Shown: piece by piece, positions 5,602 through 8,203 of the stretch
Position numbering within the stretch: the stretch's first letter is position 1
Layout: every line of letters starts with the position of its first letter
NCBI GenBank assembly: GCA_945861365.1
Contig: CAMAUH010000180.1
Span: 1 to 8,203, forward strand
Origin: Candidatus Kuenenia stuttgartensis
Lineage (GTDB): Bacteria; Planctomycetota; UBA1135; UBA2386
Length of the DNA stretch: 8,203 nucleotides
Direction: 5' to 3'
The notes under the pieces: model-generated
The model's input: the letters and a program-made list of their open reading frames with translations, nothing else
Databases searched by the model: none
Told to the model about the DNA's origin: nothing
Made by a program: the position numbers and the translations under genes

Positions 5602-7452
5602 ATGCGAACACTGCCGCTGCTCGCCCTCGTGTTCACCGCCTGCGCCACGACCGACCCGATGCCCGCCGAGTTGCCCCCGACCCCCGCCGACAGCCACAGC
5701 GCGGCGCGCCCGAACGAGGTCCGCACCACCCACCTGGACCTGCGGCTCGTGCTGAACTTCGAAGGCCAGTTCGCCGAAGGCAGCGTCACCCACACCCTGC
5801 ACCGCCAGCACTCGGACGCGCCCTTCGTGGTCGACACGCAGGGAATCGAGGTCCTCGGGGTCAGGGACGACAACGGGGACTGGCTGCCGCACTGGTTCGG
5901 CGCCAAGGACAAACAGCTCGGCACGCCGCTGACGATCGGCCTGCGCAGCAACACCAAGCAGGTGACGATCGCCTACCGGACCTCGCCGGAAGCGGAAGCG
6001 ATGCAGTGGCTGTCGCCCGATCAGACCGAAGGCGGCAAGGCGCCGTTCTTGTTCACGCAGGGCCAGTCGATCCTGACGCGCAGCTGGATCCCGCTGCAGG
6101 ACACGCCGGCCGTGCGCATCACGTGGACCGCGGAGATCGGCGCGCCCACCGGCCTCGTGCCGGTGATGAGTGCTTCGCAGCGCAGCGTCGACGGTGCCGT
6201 CAGTCGCTTCGTCATGGACAAGGCCGTGCCGAGCTACCTGATCGCGCTCGCCTGCGGCAACCTCGTGCAGCGGGAACTCGGCCCGCGCTGTGCGGTGTGG
6301 GCCGAGCCCGCGACGATCGAACTCGCCGCCAGCGAGCTCGCCGACACCGAAACCATGGTGCGCTCGTGCGAGCAGCTGTTCGGCCCCTACCGCTGGGGCC
6401 GCTACGACGTGCTGGTGCTGCCGCCGAGCTTCCCGTTCGGCGGCATGGAGAACCCGTGCCTGACCTTCGCGACGCCGACCATCCTCGCCGGCGACAAGTC
6501 GCTGGTGTCGTTGATCGCGCACGAACTCGCGCACAGCTGGTCGGGCAACCTGGTCACCAACGCGACCTGGCGCGACTTCTGGCTCAACGAGGGGTTCACG
6601 GTCTACCTCGAGGACCGCATCATGGAACAGGTCTACGGCCGCGACCGCGCCGCCATGGAGACCGCGTTGGGCATGCAGGACCTGGCGAACGAGGTCCGCG
6701 CGCTGCCAGCCGCCGACCAGGTGCTGCACATCGACCTGACCGGCCGCCATCCCGACGACGCGATGACCAGCGTGCCCTACCAGAAAGGCGCCGCATTCCT
6801 GCGCGCCTTGGAGCACGCCTTCGGCCGCCCGACGTTCGATGCGTTCCTGCAGCGCTGGTTCGACCAGCACGCCTTCCAGAGCGTGACGACCGCGACGTTC
6901 CTCACCTTCCTGCAGCAGGAGCTGCTGGCGAAGGATGCCGCGAAGGCCAAATCGATCGATGTCGACGGCTGGGTGAACGGCAGCGGCATTCCCCGCGACG
7001 CCGACGTGCCGACAGCGACGCTGTTCGCCGCCGTCGACCAGGCCCTCGCCAGCTGGCGCAGCGGCACGGCACCGAAGGACCTGACGACCAGCGGTTGGGT
7101 CACGCAGCAGTGGTTGCGGTTCCTGCAAGGGCTCGGCACGGCTGGCAAGGACCGCCTCGCCGACCTCGACAGCGCGTTCGGATTCACGCGCAGCGGCAAC
7201 AGCGAGATCCTGTGCGCCTGGCTCGTACTGGCGATCCAGAACGACTACCGCGCCGTCGATCGCCGCCTCGACCTGTTCCTGCAGACCATCGGCCGGCGCA
7301 AGTTCTTGAAGCCGATCTACGAGGCGCTGCTCGCCAGCGCGGACGGCAAGGCGCGCGCGATGGCGATCTACAAGAAGGCGCGACCGCGCTACCACGCGGT
7401 CAGTCGACGCACGCTCGATGCGCTGCTCGGCTACCAGAACCCGAATGGTTGA
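5602..7452 (+). CDS. M1 family metallopeptidase, leukotriene-A4-hydrolase/aminopeptidase type, probable exported lipoprotein
   Basis: The 616-residue protein is a zinc aminopeptidase closely resembling leukotriene A4 hydrolase; the bacterial members trim peptides N-terminally. The N-terminus MRTLPLLALVFTAC suggests a short lipoprotein signal with Cys14 as the lipidated residue, but Phe at -3 makes the lipobox imperfect. An N-terminal beta domain follows (about 40-225). The exopeptidase motif is FGGMENPCLTF (279-289). Zinc site: HELAH (307-311) and WLNEGFTVYLE (327-337), giving ligands His307, His311 and Glu330, with Glu308 as base. VPYQKGAAFL (391-400) supplies catalytic Tyr393. The C-terminal helical domain contains GRRKFLKPIYEALL (564-577), aligning Arg565 and Lys567 with the carboxylate-binding Arg563 and Lys565 of human LTA4H. 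Start: an in-frame TGA at 5521 limits extension and ATG 5602 yields the signal sequence. No Shine-Dalgarno. Divergent from infC and monocistronic, or followed by the microprotein frame. Confidence 0.94.
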   Translation: MRTLPLLALVFTACATTDPMPAELPPTPADSHSAARPNEVRTTHLDLRLVLNFEGQFAEGSVTHTLHRQHSDAPFVVDTQGIEVLGVRDDNGDWLPHWFGAKDKQLGTPLTIGLRSNTKQVTIAYRTSPEAEAMQWLSPDQTEGGKAPFLFTQGQSILTRSWIPLQDTPAVRITWTAEIGAPTGLVPVMSASQRSVDGAVSRFVMDKAVPSYLIALACGNLVQRELGPRCAVWAEPATIELAASELADTETMVRSCEQLFGPYRWGRYDVLVLPPSFPFGGMENPCLTFATPTILAGDKSLVSLIAHELAHSWSGNLVTNATWRDFWLNEGFTVYLEDRIMEQVYGRDRAAMETALGMQDLANEVRALPAADQVLHIDLTGRHPDDAMTSVPYQKGAAFLRALEHAFGRPTFDAFLQRWFDQHAFQSVTTATFLTFLQQELLAKDAAKAKSIDVDGWVNGSGIPRDADVPTATLFAAVDQALASWRSGTAPKDLTTSGWVTQQWLRFLQGLGTAGKDRLADLDSAFGFTRSGNSEILCAWLVLAIQNDYRAVDRRLDLFLQTIGRRKFLKPIYEALLASADGKARAMAIYKKARPRYHAVSRRTLDALLGYQNPNG

Positions 7453-7533
7453 TGCCGCCGCTCGGTGCCCAGGATTATCGAGTGGCTACTCGCATTGCCG
7501 CGGCACGGCGCCTAGCTTCCGCGCCCAATCCGC

Positions 7534-7680
7534 ATGTCCAAACTGATCGAACCTGAGGATGTCGTTCCCACCGCCATCGGCGTCGTTCTCGGCGTCTGCA
7601 TCCTGGTGTTCTTCGTGCTGCTGGTGAATGCGATGGGCCTGCAGACGGTCATCGACCACTCGGCACTGCCCCGTCAGTAG
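7534..7680 (+). CDS. Small single-span membrane protein, 48 residues, unknown function
   Basis: An ATG at 7534 opens a 48-codon frame ending TAG at 7680. The product begins MSKLIEPEDVVPTAIGVV, carries one strongly hydrophobic segment (about residues 13-36, including VCILVFFVLLV), and ends with a short polar tail, DHSALPRQ. Third positions are mostly G or C, and a continuous hydrophobic run of this length flanked by charged ends is unlikely by chance, so I accept it as probable. It has no visible Shine-Dalgarno. It lies 81 bp after the M1 peptidase on the same strand and could be cotranscribed with it or have its own promoter. Its stop codon falls in the first unit of a 16-bp tandem repeat. 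I do not recognise a family. Small one-helix proteins often modulate membrane complexes, but nothing here shows a partner. Confidence 0.55.
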   Translation: MSKLIEPEDVVPTAIGVVLGVCILVFFVLLVNAMGLQTVIDHSALPRQ

Positions 7681-7744
7681 GCGGGCGCATCAGTAAGGCG
7701 GCGAGCCAGTAGGCCGGCGAGCCACCAAGCGGGCTCGCGAGCCA
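7675..7744. repeat. Degenerate 16-bp tandem repeat with a GGCTCG palindrome
   Basis: Successive units start at 7675, 7691, 7707 and, more diverged, 7723; the second and third differ at two positions (CAGTA, then AGG or GGC, then CGGCGAGC). The octamer GCGAGCCA recurs at 7701, 7717 and 7737. GGCTCGCGAGCC (7732-7743) is a perfect 12-bp palindrome, and GCGAGCC (7717-7723) also pairs with GGCTCGC (7732-7738). The array begins inside the last codons of the small membrane protein frame. Function unknown. Confidence 0.6.
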
Positions 7745-7809
7745 CTGCGGCCGGATGCCAATGCCCCCCTTCAAGGGGAGAGGCTTTGCGAAGTCGCGTC
7801 GATTCCGTC

Positions 7810-7827
7810 CGCCCCGACAAGGGGGCG
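7810..7827. repeat. CGCCCC/GGGGCG hairpin
   Basis: CGCCCC (7810-7815) and GGGGCG (7822-7827) form a 6-bp stem around GACAAG. A competing pairing joins AGTCGC (7792-7797) with GCGACT (7825-7830). About 35-45 bp upstream a related CCCC-TTCAA-GGGG element occurs near 7765-7777. Confidence 0.35.
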
Positions 7828-7930
7828 ACTGCGACCAAGCCAGGGCGCACGGGCCAGCTTCGGCAACGCGCGCGTAGCGCACCCATGGCCTGGTCAGGAA
7901 CAGGCCTGAGAGGAACCGGTCTGGATACGA

Positions 7931-7969
7931 ACAAACGGAACGAGCCAAACACTTGGCGCGTTCCGTTGT
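7931..7969. terminator. Long interrupted hairpin, possible terminator or structured RNA
   Basis: AACGGAACG (7934-7942) and CGTTCCGTT (7959-7967) are exact reverse complements. After one A/G mismatch, GCCAA (7944-7948) and TTGGC (7953-7957) continue the stem to an ACAC loop. Two further pairs form outside a bulged A at 7933. This is the strongest single stem-loop in the right-hand intergenic region. No T-run follows on either strand, so factor-independent termination is uncertain. Confidence 0.45.
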
Positions 7970-8007
7970 CAGAAGCCTGCGGACAGGCTCCACCTGACGG
8001 GGGGGGC

Positions 8008-8042
8008 GCAGACCGGCTAGGTCTGCCCTGCTAGGTCAGGGC
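8008..8042. repeat. Two abutting hairpins with GCTAGGT motifs
   Basis: GCAGACC (8008-8014) / GGTCTGC (8020-8026) forms a 7-bp stem with a 5-nt loop. GCCCTG (8025-8030) / CAGGGC (8037-8042) forms a 6-bp stem with loop CTAGGT, overlapping the first by two bases. The heptamer GCTAGGT occurs at 8016-8022, 8030-8036 and 8041-8047. The regular interleaving of motif and stem looks organised rather than random; the role is unknown. Confidence 0.45.
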
Positions 8043-8048
8043 TAGGTG

Positions 8049-8067
8049 CGACGGCGCAAAGCCGTCG
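8049..8067 (-). terminator. Hairpin just past the glycine-rich protein gene, probable terminator
   Basis: CGACGGC (8049-8055) and GCCGTCG (8061-8067) form a perfect 7-bp GC-rich stem with a 5-nt loop (UUUGC on the minus strand). It begins 6 nt after the minus-strand stop codon at 8074-8076, the usual place for a terminator. It lacks a U-run, as can happen in GC-rich genomes. The two hairpins at 8008-8042 lie further downstream on that transcript. Confidence 0.45.
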
Positions 8068-8073
8068 TGACGA

Positions 8074-8203
8074 CTACCACTCGTCGCCGCCACCGCCGCC
8101 GCCGCCGCCGCCGCCACCGCCGTCATCGCCACGGCCACCACCGCGACGACCACCGCGGTCACCGCCACCGCCGTAGCCACCGCGGCCGCCGCCGCCACCG
8201 CCG
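8074..8203 (-). CDS. C-terminal glycine/arginine-rich tail of a probable RRM RNA-binding protein (partial)
   Basis: On the minus strand an open frame enters at 8203 and ends TAG at 8076-8074. The 42 visible residues are Gly-rich with interspersed Arg, Tyr and Asp: a GGRGGYGGGGDRGGRRGGG segment, then GRGDD, a run of 12 Gly and the terminal DEW. This resembles the disordered tails of bacterial RRM (RNP-1) RNA-binding proteins, which often have an RGG-type tail ending in acidic or aromatic residues. The RRM itself would lie beyond the window. Such proteins bind single-stranded RNA and are often cold- or stress-responsive; that part is family knowledge. The frame is preferred because Gly codons vary between GGC and GGT and the tail ends in a family-like terminus. 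A different glycine-rich protein remains possible. A probable terminator hairpin follows. Confidence 0.7.
   Translation of the reverse strand, partial: GGGGGGRGGYGGGGDRGGRRGGGRGDDGGGGGGGGGGGGDEW
8095..8115. repeat. (GCC)7 trinucleotide run within the polyglycine codons
   Basis: Seven uninterrupted GCC units on the plus strand read as seven GGC (Gly) codons on the minus strand, flanked by further GCC/ACC triplets on both sides. Such runs are prone to slippage, so the glycine count may vary between strains. Confidence 0.7.

Larger units (their letters stand above)
7681..8073. other. Gene-free intergenic region rich in inverted repeats
   Basis: About 390 bp between the microprotein stop and the stop of the minus-strand glycine-rich protein. 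Open frames exist on both strands, but none has a recognisable domain or ribosome-binding site. Composition is uneven, less GC-rich around 7925-7955. The region holds the tandem repeat at its left end, CCCC/GGGG inverted repeats near 7764-7777 and 7810-7827, a stem at 7887-7906 (GGCCTG/CAGGCC), the long hairpin at 7931-7969, a stem at 7974-7989 (AGCCTG/CAGGCT), an 8-G run (7999-8006), and three hairpins from 8008 to 8067. Candidates are terminators, a structured RNA, or decayed interspersed repeats. I cannot choose between them from one copy. Confidence 0.5.

Noticed and set aside
4981..7395. Minus-strand open frame (804 codons) antisense to the M1 peptidase
   Set aside because: No recognisable domain; antisense shadow of a conserved enzyme, and it would overlap infC in another frame.
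7479..7492. CGAGT/ACTCG hairpin after the M1 peptidase stop as a terminator
   Set aside because: Only a 5-bp stem with no T-run; too weak to call.
7495..7518. Possible promoter TTGCCG ... TAGCTT before the small membrane protein
   Set aside because: The spacer is only 12 bp, too short for a standard sigma-70 promoter.
5481..7556. Alternative plus-strand frame overlapping the M1 peptidase
   Set aside because: Arg-rich frame-shifted shadow without motifs.
7675..7744. Tandem repeat considered as a CRISPR array
   Set aside because: Units are contiguous 16-mers with no unique spacers, and no cas genes are present.
7649..8034. Small open frames on both strands in the right-hand intergenic region (for example 7786-8034 plus, 7649-7993 and 7674-7952 minus)
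   Set aside because: They run through the inverted and tandem repeats, overlap one another, lack ribosome-binding sites and show no domain. I treat them as translations of repeat DNA.
8077..8203. Plus-strand reading of the GCC/ACC-rich end as an Ala/Thr-rich protein
   Set aside because: The minus strand gives a family-typical Gly/Arg tail ending in DEW and a stop followed by a hairpin, which explains the sequence better.

Overview
The window is GC-rich on both strands, with strongly G/C-biased third codon positions in every gene I accept. It looks like a chromosomal segment of a high-GC bacterium. A possible lipoprotein-type M1 peptidase and the overall gene set suggest a Gram-negative, but the sequence does not fix the phylum. 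The fused 2-oxoglutarate dehydrogenase is best known from Actinobacteria. The IF3 sequence and a glycine-rich RNA-binding protein tail would also fit Planctomycetota or Proteobacteria. I see no phage, transposon, CRISPR or defence genes and no sign of recent transfer in the coding part.

Layout. At the left edge (1-83) is the N-terminus of an unidentified minus-strand gene. Divergent from it, on the plus strand, is a two-gene unit: a PaaI-like hotdog thioesterase (130-522, GTG start) translationally coupled through an ATGA overlap to a small alpha/beta hydrolase of the KANL3/Tex30 type (519-1124). It converges on a large minus-strand gene (1158-4712) for a multifunctional 2-oxoglutarate decarboxylase/dehydrogenase (Kgd/OdhA type), in which an E2-like acyltransferase domain is fused in front of the E1 ThDP domain. 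Just upstream on the same strand, separated by 65 bp, is infC (4778-5320), encoding translation initiation factor IF3. The 65-bp gap carries a perfect 9-bp hairpin ending 5 nt before the kgd ATG. infC lacks its usual rpmI-rplT partners downstream and uses an AUG start. Divergent from infC across a 281-bp spacer is an M1 metallopeptidase of the leukotriene-A4-hydrolase/aminopeptidase type (5602-7452). A 48-codon reading frame for a single-span membrane microprotein follows (7534-7680).

The right end (7681-8073) is about 390 bp without a credible gene but crowded with inverted and tandem repeats: a 16-bp degenerate tandem repeat, a long interrupted hairpin, and three GCTAGGT motifs laced through consecutive hairpins. 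The window ends inside the C-terminus of a minus-strand protein whose Gly/Arg-rich tail ends in DEW (8074-8203), typical of bacterial RRM RNA-binding proteins.

How the genes relate. Most of the window is housekeeping: TCA-cycle oxidation of 2-oxoglutarate, translation initiation, peptide trimming, acyl-CoA or ester hydrolysis, and RNA binding. The most unusual points are the infC-kgd arrangement with a hairpin over the expected ribosome-binding region, and the dense secondary structure of the right-hand intergenic region. No obviously new multi-gene system is visible.
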